Assembly (NCBI GenBank): GCA_013044065.1
Contig: JABEVA010000387.1
Coordinates: 1-9,339 of the forward strand
Direction of reading: 5' to 3'
Source: Phycisphaerae bacterium
GTDB lineage: Bacteria; Planctomycetota; Phycisphaerae; WQYP01
DNA length: 9,339 bases
Shown: piece by piece, positions 1 to 6,137 of the stretch
Position numbering within the stretch: position 1 is the first letter of the stretch
How the letters are laid out: the number at the start of each line of letters is the position of its first letter
Notes under the pieces: generated by a model
The model's input: only the letters and a program-made list of their open reading frames with translations
What the model was told of the DNA's origin: nothing
Database searches by the model: none
Made by a program: the position numbers and the translations under genes

Positions 1-180
1 GTTTTTACGTATCTTATCGAGCGGCGCGTTGCCGCGGCCATGGTGCGCCTGCGCAGCAGCGATGAAAAAGTTCTGGCAGTCGGGTTGAACTGCGGTTTTC
101 GCGATCCGGCCTATTTCAATCGAAAATTCAGGAAGATCGTCGGGATGACGCCCACAACCTACCGCGCCGCCGCCAGATGA
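1..180 (+). CDS. AraC-family transcriptional regulator, C-terminal fragment
   Basis: The frame is open from base 1 and ends at TGA 178-180, giving the last 59 residues of a protein whose start lies outside the window. The segment has the second helix-turn-helix of AraC/XylS regulators: a stretch reading roughly LIERRVAAAMVRLRSSDEKV, then the typical GF(R/S)DPAYFNRKFRK core (about residues 34-47 of the fragment), then the conserved end GMTPTTYR. In this family these residues bind promoter DNA, while a separate N-terminal domain senses a ligand. That domain is not visible, so the signal and target genes are unknown. The next gene on this strand is almost 480 bp away, so there is no sign of an operon with it. 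Family assignment is firm; specific function is not. Confidence 0.93.
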   Translation, partial: VFTYLIERRVAAAMVRLRSSDEKVLAVGLNCGFRDPAYFNRKFRKIVGMTPTTYRAAAR

Positions 181-444
181 AACCGCGAAAGTCGGGCAAG
201 GCACGAAAAGGGGGTGAGTAACGCGAGGGAGTTTCGCCCCCGCGCTTCGGCAGAACCGGAAGTGAGCCTATCGACGCCTCCGGCTTCCCTCATCTCCATG
301 GCTGTGGTTTACGAGAGCATTTCGCGTTCCCATTGGGCGAATAGTTCCCGGTGTCCCTTCGCCATGCGGCGCAGCCACCATCACGCGCGTCGCCCATGGG
401 CGCGCCAATGCTTGCATGTCCTTTGGACCCAGTGCATAAGACGG

Positions 445-614
445 TAAGGGACTGGGCAAAAATAAATTCGGGTTTTACGGCGCAGCAATTTTGGCTGCTG
501 GCAAGACGCGACGGGCGCGCATACCCGGGCCTTGGGTCTGTCCAGAGCGAGCAACGCCGCCAGCGGCCAAAAGAACCAGCCGGAAAGTGTGAAATAATTT
601 TGCCCGATCCCTAA
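445..614. repeat. Candidate TAA target-site duplication flanking the palindromic element
   Basis: TAA occurs at 445-447 just before GGGA and again at 612-614 just after TCCC. The two copies are in direct orientation, as a 3-bp target duplication would be. A triplet match can occur by chance (about 1 in 64), so this supports the insertion reading without proving it. Several IS5-family subgroups duplicate three bases of TNA type, but I cannot assign this element to them from its ends. Confidence 0.4.
448..611. mobile_element. MITE-like palindromic element with TAA flanks
   Basis: The left end reads GGGACTGGGCAAAAATAA (from 448). The reverse complement of the right end (611 backwards) reads GGGATCGGGCAAAATTAT, and 16 of the first 20 positions match. 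A second pair of arms lies further in: TTTTGGCTGCTGGC (489-502) and GCCAGCGGCCAAAA (559-572), complementary at 13 of 14 positions. The whole 164-bp unit is therefore an imperfect palindrome. The triplet TAA sits directly outside both ends (445-447 and 612-614), as expected for a 3-bp target duplication. There is no room for a transposase gene. A 39-bp stretch of the right arm recurs at 4502-4541. I infer a non-autonomous insertion element; a large REP/BIME-like chromosomal repeat is the alternative. Confidence 0.55.
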
Positions 615-656
615 GGTCTTTGAGTGGGTTGTGTGAACTTTAGCTGGAGCGATTCC

Positions 657-839
657 ATGAACGCCGCACCGGCCGAAACCACTCCACCGGAAAGCCTTCA
701 GCCGAACCGTCAACATGGCAATCTCCCGCCAGCCAGTGCCGGCCGCGCCGCTGTCTTCGACGATATTTACGAACCGAAAGTGCGCTGTGGTGCTAATGAG
801 CATGAAGCGTTCCCTATCCACAGCTTTTATAATTGGTAA
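657..839 (+). CDS. Possible small protein of 60 residues, unknown function
   Basis: The frame opens at ATG 657 and stops at TAA 837-839. A good Shine-Dalgarno sequence, GGAG at 646-649, lies 7 nt before the ATG, which is better than any site seen for the following methyltransferase. The stop is separated from the methyltransferase ATG (841) by one base, a layout typical of translational coupling. The product is hydrophilic, with a Pro/Ala-rich first half (NAAPAETTPPESLQP), a more ordered-looking second half (AVFDDIYEPKVRCG, then HEAFPIHSFYNW at the end), a single cysteine and no signal peptide or membrane segment. I recognise no family. It could be a partner or leader peptide of the methyltransferase, or a chance frame, since its length is modest. 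Confidence 0.42.
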   Translation: MNAAPAETTPPESLQPNRQHGNLPPASAGRAAVFDDIYEPKVRCGANEHEAFPIHSFYNW

Positions 840-840
840 A

Positions 841-1575
841 ATGCCACGCACCATGACATATCCGGACAATATCCTTCGCTGGAAAAAGAAGTTGGTGCTG
901 ACCGCGGCTGCGCCCTATCGCAGCGCGGGCCGCTTTGCATGGCACTTCGCCCGCGGCAAACTCGGCGGAGATCCGGTTTTTCTAGAACTTTTGCGTCAGG
1001 GCCTCATTGCCAAGAATTCACAAATTCTGGATCTGGGCTGCGGGCAGGGATTGCTAGTGGCATGGCTGCGGGCGGCCGAGACGCTTTATTCCAGCGGCGA
1101 CTGGCCGGAAAATTGGCCACCGGCTCCGGCACAGCCTACCATTCGCGGGATAGAACTTATGCCGCGCGACGTGCAAAGAGGAAAAGCGGCGCTGGGCCAC
1201 CGGGCCACCATCGAACAGGGTGACATACGTACCGCTGAGTTCGGGCAGGCGGATATGGTCGTCATTCTCGATGTGCTGCATTACATGGACTATGGTGCCC
1301 AGGAGGCGGTGTTACGCCGCGTCCGCAAGGCTTTGGCAAATCATGGGACGCTCTTGATGCGCATAGGCGATGCGGCCAGCGGGTGGCGATTCAGGCTAAG
1401 CAATTGTGTGGATGCGGTGGTGGCGGCGGCCCGGGGCCATGGCCGGGTGCGGCTTTATGGTCGATCCATAACGCAATGGCGCTCGGCGCTGGAGCAACTG
1501 GGCTTTGCCGTTGAGCAAATCCCGATGGGCTACGGAACGCCGTTTGCCAATATCTTGCTCGTTGGACGGGTGTGA
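841..1575 (+). CDS. Class I SAM-dependent methyltransferase
   Basis: The 244-residue product is a soluble Rossmann-fold methyltransferase. Motif I, the SAM-binding glycine loop ILDLGCGQG, is at residues 62-70. The acidic residue expected to hold the SAM ribose is Glu105 (IRGIEL), a GDI motif begins near residue 127, and the ADMVVILDVLHYMDY strand follows. The N-terminal part (PYRSAGRFAWHFARGKLGGDPVF) resembles methyltransferases that accompany aryl-polyene/fatty-acid-like pigment gene clusters; this is from memory and unconfirmed. None of the ketosynthase, dehydratase or carrier-protein genes of such clusters are here, so the substrate is unknown. ATG 841 is chosen because it directly follows the small ORF's stop; ATG 853 is possible, and in-frame ATGs at 715 and 796 would only read through the small ORF in another frame. 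Its 3' end faces the ATPase gene 21 bp away. Confidence 0.85.
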   Translation: MPRTMTYPDNILRWKKKLVLTAAAPYRSAGRFAWHFARGKLGGDPVFLELLRQGLIAKNSQILDLGCGQGLLVAWLRAAETLYSSGDWPENWPPAPAQPTIRGIELMPRDVQRGKAALGHRATIEQGDIRTAEFGQADMVVILDVLHYMDYGAQEAVLRRVRKALANHGTLLMRIGDAASGWRFRLSNCVDAVVAAARGHGRVRLYGRSITQWRSALEQLGFAVEQIPMGYGTPFANILLVGRV

Positions 1576-1596
1576 CGGCCGCAGAGCCGACATGCA

Positions 1597-2418
1597 TCAG
1601 GCAGGCGATTTTCGCAAAAACCGCAGGGCTTTCCCGGCCGGATCAACTTTCACCCGATACACCGTTTCCAAAATGTCCGGCACGAGAACGGATTTCACCG
1701 CGTCCTGGGCCACTACTTGACCATCGTTCATCAGGACCACCCGATCGGCATATTCATTGGCCTGGTTGAGATCGTGAGTGATCCAGACGACGCAGCGACC
1801 CCGCCGATGGGCCAACTCCGCCAGGTAGGCCAGGAATTCCAACTGATGCCATAGATCAAGTGATGTGGTCACTTCGTCGAGGAGCAAGATCGGGGCATCC
1901 AGGGCAATGGCACGAGCAATGGTGACTCTTTGCTGTTCACCTCCGGAAAGCTCGCCAAAGGCCCGTCCCGCCAGATGATGAACATTCAGATTCCACATGG
2001 CCTGGGTGGCCGCGGCCCGATCGTCCGCGCCGGTCAGGCCCAACGCCGCATGGAGTGGGCCATCGGCACCCCGTCGGGGCCAGCGTCCCATCAAGATAAT
2101 TTCCTCAACTGTGTACGAAAATCCAACCGTGGGTGCCTGCGGCACAAAGGCTATTTGCGTAGCACGCTGCCTTTCCGAGACTTGTGTTAACAATCGCTCT
2201 CCCAGCCGGACCACCCCCGCCTGCGGCTGTAAAAAGCCCAGCAAAATCTGCATGAGTGTTGATTTACCGGAACCATTAGGCCCTAAAACAGCCGTCACCT
2301 GCCCCGGCGGAAATTCAGCGTTCACCTGCCGCAGCACCGGTTGATCGCCGTAACCAAAGGAAATATTTTCCACGGTCATACTCAGGTTAACGGGATCAGC
2401 GCTTGGCAGGGGACGCAT
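1597..2418 (-). CDS. ABC importer ATP-binding protein, FecE/BtuD type
   Basis: This 273-residue protein is the cytoplasmic ATPase driving import through the neighbouring permease. All ABC motifs are present: Walker A GPNGSGKST at 46-54, Q-loop FVPQ with Gln94, signature LSGGEQQR at 157-164, Walker B ILLLDE at 177-182 and H-loop His215 (WITHDLNQA). The family is the iron-siderophore/heme/cobalamin ATPases (FecE, FhuC, BtuD, HmuV), and its length is normal for them. One small oddity is DEVTTSLD after Walker B, where DEPTS/TxLD is usual. ATG 2418 is chosen because GGGAG (2426-2430 on the opposite strand) lies 7 nt upstream and overlaps the permease's last codons. The open frame runs further upstream, and ATG 2379 is a weaker alternative. 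It is the last gene of the importer operon, 4 nt after the permease stop. Confidence 0.94.
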   Translation of the reverse strand: MRPLPSADPVNLSMTVENISFGYGDQPVLRQVNAEFPPGQVTAVLGPNGSGKSTLMQILLGFLQPQAGVVRLGERLLTQVSERQRATQIAFVPQAPTVGFSYTVEEIILMGRWPRRGADGPLHAALGLTGADDRAAATQAMWNLNVHHLAGRAFGELSGGEQQRVTIARAIALDAPILLLDEVTTSLDLWHQLEFLAYLAELAHRRGRCVVWITHDLNQANEYADRVVLMNDGQVVAQDAVKSVLVPDILETVYRVKVDPAGKALRFLRKSPA

Positions 2419-2422
2419 TTTA

Positions 2423-3469
2423 TTACTCCCACACGCGACGACGGGACAGCAGGTATAAGAAGAACGGCCCACCGCACAAGGCCGTTACCACTCCCACCGG
2501 CAGTTCCCCTCCGAACCAAGATCCGGTAATACGCACAAAGGTATCGGCCAGCATCAGAAAGATGGCTCCTACAAATGGCGCGATGAGCATCAGCCGGCGA
2601 TGCTCCGGACCGAAGATCATGCGGCAAATATGCGGACAGATCAATCCCACAAAGCCAATCGGACCGGCCAGAGCTATCGAACCGGCGGTTAAGAAACTGG
2701 CACAAAAAAAGGCCAGCACTCGCATGCGTCCGAGCCGCACGCCCAGGCTTACCGCCTCCACATCCGAAAGCGCGGCAATGTTCAAGGCCCCGCCGAGGTT
2801 GAGCGCCATGACCCAACCCGCCAACAGCACGGCCAATCCAATCCAGAGCACCAGCGTGGGCGTGCCCTCGCTGATGTAGCCGAAAAGGTAGGATAAAAGA
2901 TTCGCTTTGGCACCATACGGCACCAGATTCTGGAGCAGCATAATTAAGCCGCCGCAGATCGCCCCCAACACCACACCCGCCAACAGCAAGGTTAAGGGAT
3001 CGATTTGCCCCTTGCGCCGTCCGAGAAAATAGACCACCGTGCATGCGACCAACGAACCACACAGCGCCGGCAAGGTCTGGCCGTAACGAAAGATCTGGGC
3101 CAGCCAGGGATTGGCCAGGATGGTGGCTCCAAAGGTGCTGGAAAGGACTATCCACGCCATCACCCCCACCGCCCCGCCGCTGGAGATTCCCAATACGTAT
3201 GGATCAGCGAGCGGATTACGCAACAGCCCCTGCAAGAGTACACCGGAGAGGGCCAACGCGGCTCCCACAATGGCCGCGGCCGAAACCCGCGTCAGGCGCA
3301 AGGACATAATGGCCGGACTGGAAAAGCCCACGGAGATGGTGTGGTGTCCGGGCAGTCCGGGGCCGAGAGCCAGACATAACATCAGCACCACGGTGGTCAA
3401 CAGCGCCCCCACCGCCACATATACCATATAGCCGAAGACGGGGTGTTCATGGCTGCCTAACTTGATCAT
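2423..3469 (-). CDS. FecCD/BtuC-family ABC transporter permease
   Basis: This 348-residue, very hydrophobic protein matches inner-membrane permeases of iron-complex and cobalamin importers, which have about ten transmembrane helices and act as homodimers. Diagnostic segments are RLTRVSAAAIVGAALALSG, LLRNPLADPYVLGISSGGA (the strongest family signature, near residues 83-101), the late loop AGPIGFVGLICPHICRM that docks the ATPase, and the C-terminal GELPVGVVTALCGGPFF. Length is normal for the family and there is no sign of damage. Its ATG overlaps the binding-protein stop as ATGA (3466-3469), so the two are almost surely co-transcribed and translationally coupled. Substrate cannot be told from the permease. 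Confidence 0.96.
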   Translation of the reverse strand: MIKLGSHEHPVFGYMVYVAVGALLTTVVLMLCLALGPGLPGHHTISVGFSSPAIMSLRLTRVSAAAIVGAALALSGVLLQGLLRNPLADPYVLGISSGGAVGVMAWIVLSSTFGATILANPWLAQIFRYGQTLPALCGSLVACTVVYFLGRRKGQIDPLTLLLAGVVLGAICGGLIMLLQNLVPYGAKANLLSYLFGYISEGTPTLVLWIGLAVLLAGWVMALNLGGALNIAALSDVEAVSLGVRLGRMRVLAFFCASFLTAGSIALAGPIGFVGLICPHICRMIFGPEHRRLMLIAPFVGAIFLMLADTFVRITGSWFGGELPVGVVTALCGGPFFLYLLSRRRVWE

Positions 3470-4452
3470 CCGCCCGACTTCCTGATATTACCGCCATGAA
3501 TCAAACGACCGACGAGGGCCGCAGTTTTGTACACTTGCAGCGTCGCCATTTGTGAGCGTCCGCCCGTTACCAGATAGACCTGATGGTTTTGCGCAGCCGG
3601 CACCGGCAACGCCAACCATGGCGCAAGCCGTGGATCGGCCGGCCCCGTTGCCGCCGGTTCTCCGGGCAGCCCGATCAACAAGATTTGTGGTTTTAAGTCC
3701 ACCAGCGTCTCGCGGGTCAGGGCAGGATAGCCAGAGCCGAGTTTTTCACCCACATTGTTGCCGCCCGCCACACCGATCAACTGATCTAAAAAGGTGCTTT
3801 TGCCGACAGCCATCAGCGGCTGGGTGCTGATTAAGAAAACCACGCGGGGATGGGGACGAAGCGCATAGCGGCGGTGAATGGCGGCCAACCGGGCTTGGGC
3901 ATCGGCAATCATCCGTGCTGCGCGGGCGGTCGAGCCGGTCACAGACCCGAGACGCTTGGCGCTGGCATACAACTGTTGCAGGGTATTCAGGCGAACATTC
4001 ACCAGGGCGATGCGATTGCGGCGGACAAAATGGGTCAGGCTTAGCGGCAAGCGGGCCGGGGCCATCTGCACCACCAACACCGTCGGCTGGACATTGAGAA
4101 GTGTTTCATAATCCAGATGCAGATAATTGCCGATAACTGGCAGCGCTTGCAGCGGTGGAGGCAGCAGCGTCCGGTCGAAACTCGATACCCCAACCAAGTC
4201 GCCGGCGGCACCAAGTTGCAGGAGTATCTGGGTGGCTGCGGGAACGCTGCAGGCAATTCGCACCGGTTGAACCACGCCGGCAGGCGTGTGGCGCAGCGGC
4301 ACAGATGCTTTTTTGCGGCAGCCGGCGGGCACGATCAGCAGCGCTAGGATACCGGCGAGCAGAGCACCACGCCCCAAGAAGAGCGATGGACCGGCGGTAG
4401 CGTGGCCGCGGGGCGGTGGAAGGTACGAGCTTGGATAGGCACGAGTCATCAT
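3466..4452 (-). CDS. Periplasmic binding lipoprotein of a BtuF/FecB-type importer
   Basis: The product (328 residues from ATG 4452) is the substrate-binding subunit of the importer. A hydrophobic stretch (LLAGILALLIVPAGC) ends in a lipobox-like VPAGC, giving a lipidated Cys45. The proline at -3 is unusual, and the 28-residue stretch before the hydrophobic core is long. The mature part has the two-lobed periplasmic binding fold of siderophore/heme/B12 proteins: IACSVPAATQILLQLGAAGD and LVGVSSFD, then LPVIGNYLHLDYETLLNVQP, a long linking helix rich in Ala/Arg, and LDQLIGVAGGNNVGEKLG. The longer open frame to 4527 is rejected as coding because it would translate the repeat at 4502-4541. ATG 4449 is equally possible, since neither start has a strong ribosome site. 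No TonB-dependent receptor is nearby. Confidence 0.9.
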   Translation of the reverse strand: MMTRAYPSSYLPPPRGHATAGPSLFLGRGALLAGILALLIVPAGCRKKASVPLRHTPAGVVQPVRIACSVPAATQILLQLGAAGDLVGVSSFDRTLLPPPLQALPVIGNYLHLDYETLLNVQPTVLVVQMAPARLPLSLTHFVRRNRIALVNVRLNTLQQLYASAKRLGSVTGSTARAARMIADAQARLAAIHRRYALRPHPRVVFLISTQPLMAVGKSTFLDQLIGVAGGNNVGEKLGSGYPALTRETLVDLKPQILLIGLPGEPAATGPADPRLAPWLALPVPAAQNHQVYLVTGGRSQMATLQVYKTAALVGRLIHGGNIRKSGG

Positions 4453-4501
4453 GGCGGGCCATCGTAAGGACCATGGCCTGAAATCACAAATCACACCCTT
4501 T

Positions 4502-4541
4502 GGGACCGGGCAAAAATAACTTCCCACTTTCCGGCTGGTTC
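4502..4541. repeat. Copy of the right-arm sequence of the palindromic element
   Basis: The + strand here begins GGGACCGGGCAAAAATAA and continues to CACTTTCCGGCTGGTTC. The second half matches, base for base over 17 positions, the reverse complement of 573-589 in the element at 448-611. The tip differs at only 2 of 22 positions from that element's left end. No matching opposite end and no TAA flank are seen here, so this looks like a solo end or a decayed copy. It explains the spurious upstream extension of the binding-protein frame. Confidence 0.65.
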
Positions 4542-4568
4542 ATTTGGTTTTAAGCCACTGCCCAAATG
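4541..4568. other. Hairpin in the purF/importer gap
   Basis: CATTTGG (4541-4547) and CCAAATG (4562-4568) form a perfect 7-bp stem with a 14-nt loop, directly abutting the repeat. No run of T follows on either strand, so its role as terminator or mRNA-stabilising structure is open. Confidence 0.35.
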
Positions 4569-4574
4569 GCGGGC

Positions 4575-4600
4575 GATGGAAGCAGCATCTGCAGCCCATC
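4575..4600 (-). terminator. Weak hairpin at the purF 3' end
   Basis: On the - strand the sequence forms GATGG...CCATC with an inner GCAG/CTGC stem and a 3-nt loop, right after the purF stop codon. The position suits a transcript end, but there is no T-run after it, so it may only protect the 3' end or be chance. Confidence 0.22.
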
Positions 4601-6137
4601 ACTCAAACATTTTGAGTTGATGGCGTTCCAGACCAAATTTGGAAACGGTGAGATCCACGGGGATAGGATAGGCCCCCGACCAGCACGCCGTACAATAATG
4701 CCCCGGAGGATGGCTTAAACATTCCAACATGCCCTCCAAGGACAGGTAGGCCAGGGAATCCACCTCAATAAAATCGCGGATTTCAGCAACGGTACGACCG
4801 TTGGCAATGAGTTCGCCGGGCGTGGGAAAATCAATGCCGAAAAAACAGGGATGCCGAATCGGCGGACAGCTTACCCGCATGTGGACTTCTTTGGCCCCGG
4901 CGCGCCGCAGGGCCAGAATTTTGCCACGGGTAGTGGTGCCGCGCACAATTGAATCTTCCACGACCACCAGGCGCTTGTCGCGGACCACATCCGGAATGAC
5001 GATCAATTTCATCTGCACTGCCAGGTCGCGCATCTGCTGCGAAGGCTGCAGGAAGGATCGGCCGACGTACCGATTGGGCACAATTCCTTCTTCAAATGGG
5101 ATACCGCTTTGCTTGCTGAAACCTAGGGCTGCGGAGCGTCCGCTGTCGGGAATGGGAATGACGATGTCCGCATCCACGGGCGATTCAATGGCCAGCCGCC
5201 GCCCCATCTTCTGCCGCACCATCACCACCGTATCGCCGAAGAGCGTGCTGGACGGACTGGCAAAATACACATGTTCAAAGGCACAGTGCGCCCGGGCATG
5301 GCGGTCTTCCGTGTAAAACCGGCTTTTGAGAGTGGTGCCGCCCCGGTCGATGGTGACAATTTCCCCCGGCTCCACCTCCCGCACAAAAGTAGCCTGAATG
5401 CTGGCCAAGGCACAGGTTTCCGAGGCCACACAATAAAAGCCATCGCGGGTTTTACCAATCACCAATGGACGAAAACCCCAGGGATCGCGGCACGCTTCCA
5501 GGCGATCTTTAAATAAAAACAACATGCTAAATGCACCCTGCAAATGCCGGAGCACATGGGCCAGAGGATCGGGCTTTTCCTGGTGCGTGGGCTTGGCCAG
5601 CATGTGAATAACAATTTCAGTATCGCTGGTGGAATAGAAGATGTGGCCGTATTGCTGGTATTCATGCCGCAGGCGCGCCGCGTTGATCAGATTGCCGTTG
5701 TGCGCCACCGCCACCTGGCCATCAAGATATTCCTCCAGAATGGGTTGGGCGTTACACTTGCGATTCGAGCCGGAGGTGGAATACCGCACATGACCAATGG
5801 CGGCGATTCCAGTCATATCGCGCAGAACGTTTTTATTAAAAACCTCCGCCACCAGGCCCAGCCCGGTGTGAGCGCTGATATCTTGGCCATCACTGGCGGC
5901 AATGCCGGCGGATTCCTGACCTCTGTGCTGGAGGGCGTAAAGACCGTAATAACAGCGTTCCACCGCATCCGGCGGCCCGGCAATTCCAAAAATTCCGCAT
6001 TTCTCTTTTTTTTCGTACTCCGCCAACGGGTCCACCTCCACACCAGGCGCAGAGACTTCAGATCCGGAGCCAGGTGGGGACAAACTAATACGGTGGCCGG
6101 AATCGGTCTTATTGTTGCCGGATTGCGGGTGTGCCAT
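4599..6137 (-). CDS. purF: Amidophosphoribosyltransferase (glutamine PRPP amidotransferase)
   Basis: This cytosolic enzyme makes 5-phosphoribosylamine from PRPP and glutamine, the first committed step of purine synthesis. The catalytic N-terminal cysteine of the glutaminase domain is Cys47 (EKCGIFGI), followed by QHRGQESAGI, GHVRYSTSG, AHNGNLIN, TSDTE and RDPWGFRPL. The phosphoribosyltransferase domain has the PRPP loop VVVEDSIVRGTTTRGK around residues 391-406. Four cysteines (285, 431, 482, 485) fall at the spacing of the [4Fe-4S] ligands of the Bacillus enzyme. The leader before Cys47 must be removed for activity and, at 46 residues, is much longer than the 11 of Bacillus. ATG 6137 has GGAG 8 nt upstream (6146-6149). 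TTG 6026 also has GGAGG 8 nt upstream and would leave a 9-residue leader. A promoter is visible upstream. Confidence 0.97.
   Translation of the reverse strand: MAHPQSGNNKTDSGHRISLSPPGSGSEVSAPGVEVDPLAEYEKKEKCGIFGIAGPPDAVERCYYGLYALQHRGQESAGIAASDGQDISAHTGLGLVAEVFNKNVLRDMTGIAAIGHVRYSTSGSNRKCNAQPILEEYLDGQVAVAHNGNLINAARLRHEYQQYGHIFYSTSDTEIVIHMLAKPTHQEKPDPLAHVLRHLQGAFSMLFLFKDRLEACRDPWGFRPLVIGKTRDGFYCVASETCALASIQATFVREVEPGEIVTIDRGGTTLKSRFYTEDRHARAHCAFEHVYFASPSSTLFGDTVVMVRQKMGRRLAIESPVDADIVIPIPDSGRSAALGFSKQSGIPFEEGIVPNRYVGRSFLQPSQQMRDLAVQMKLIVIPDVVRDKRLVVVEDSIVRGTTTRGKILALRRAGAKEVHMRVSCPPIRHPCFFGIDFPTPGELIANGRTVAEIRDFIEVDSLAYLSLEGMLECLSHPPGHYCTACWSGAYPIPVDLTVSKFGLERHQLKMFE

Larger units (their letters stand above)
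181..656. other. Non-coding intergenic region carrying a palindromic element
   Basis: No convincing gene is seen in these 476 bases. Short open frames exist on both strands but lack family resemblance and plausible ribosome sites. Bases 181-447 hold only minor structure: a bulged hairpin made from 258-268 and 282-288, and a perfect 10-bp palindrome GCCCATGGGC near 392-401. No T-run follows the hairpin, so it is not a clear terminator for the AraC gene. Bases 448-611 are the MITE-like element described separately. Bases 612-656 lead into the small ORF and end in its ribosome binding site. Confidence 0.7.
4453..4598 (-). other. Gap between purF and the importer operon
   Basis: These 146 bases hold the 40-bp repeat (4502-4541), a 7-bp-stem hairpin CATTTGG/CCAAATG (4541-4547 with 4562-4568), a second hairpin next to the purF stop (GATGG 4575-4579 with CCATC 4596-4600, inner GCAG/CTGC) and a tandem AATCACA heptamer. 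Neither hairpin is followed by a T-run in the purF direction, so no confident intrinsic terminator is called. I see no good sigma70 promoter for the importer, so read-through from purF or an unrecognised promoter are both open. Confidence 0.5.

Noticed and set aside
828..833. TATAAT 8 bp before the methyltransferase ATG, suggesting a leaderless transcript
   Set aside because: There is no -35 box at 16-18 bp and it lies inside the small ORF, so chance is as likely.
715..840. Upstream extension of the methyltransferase to ATG 715 or 796
   Set aside because: The segment lacks methyltransferase-like sequence and overlaps the better-supported small ORF; no good ribosome site precedes ATG 715.
381..869. 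162-codon open frame on the - strand
   Set aside because: It runs through the palindromic element and overlaps the small ORF and the methyltransferase start; its product resembles nothing and part of it merely translates the repeat.
1576..1596. CGGC/GCCG mini-hairpin between the convergent methyltransferase and ATPase genes
   Set aside because: The stem is only 4 bp with no T-run on either side, too weak to call a bidirectional terminator.
2382..3155. 257-codon - strand frame inside the permease gene, and + strand frames at 2403-2879 and 3005-3379
   Set aside because: They are out-of-frame shadows of a permease with full family signatures.
4453..4527. N-terminal extension of the binding protein to 4527
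   Set aside because: It would translate the 40-bp repeat and place still more residues before the signal sequence.
4554..4560. GCCACTG, a string found in cobalamin riboswitches, near a B12-type importer
   Set aside because: It is on the wrong strand for the importer, and the gap is too short and lacks the rest of the riboswitch core.
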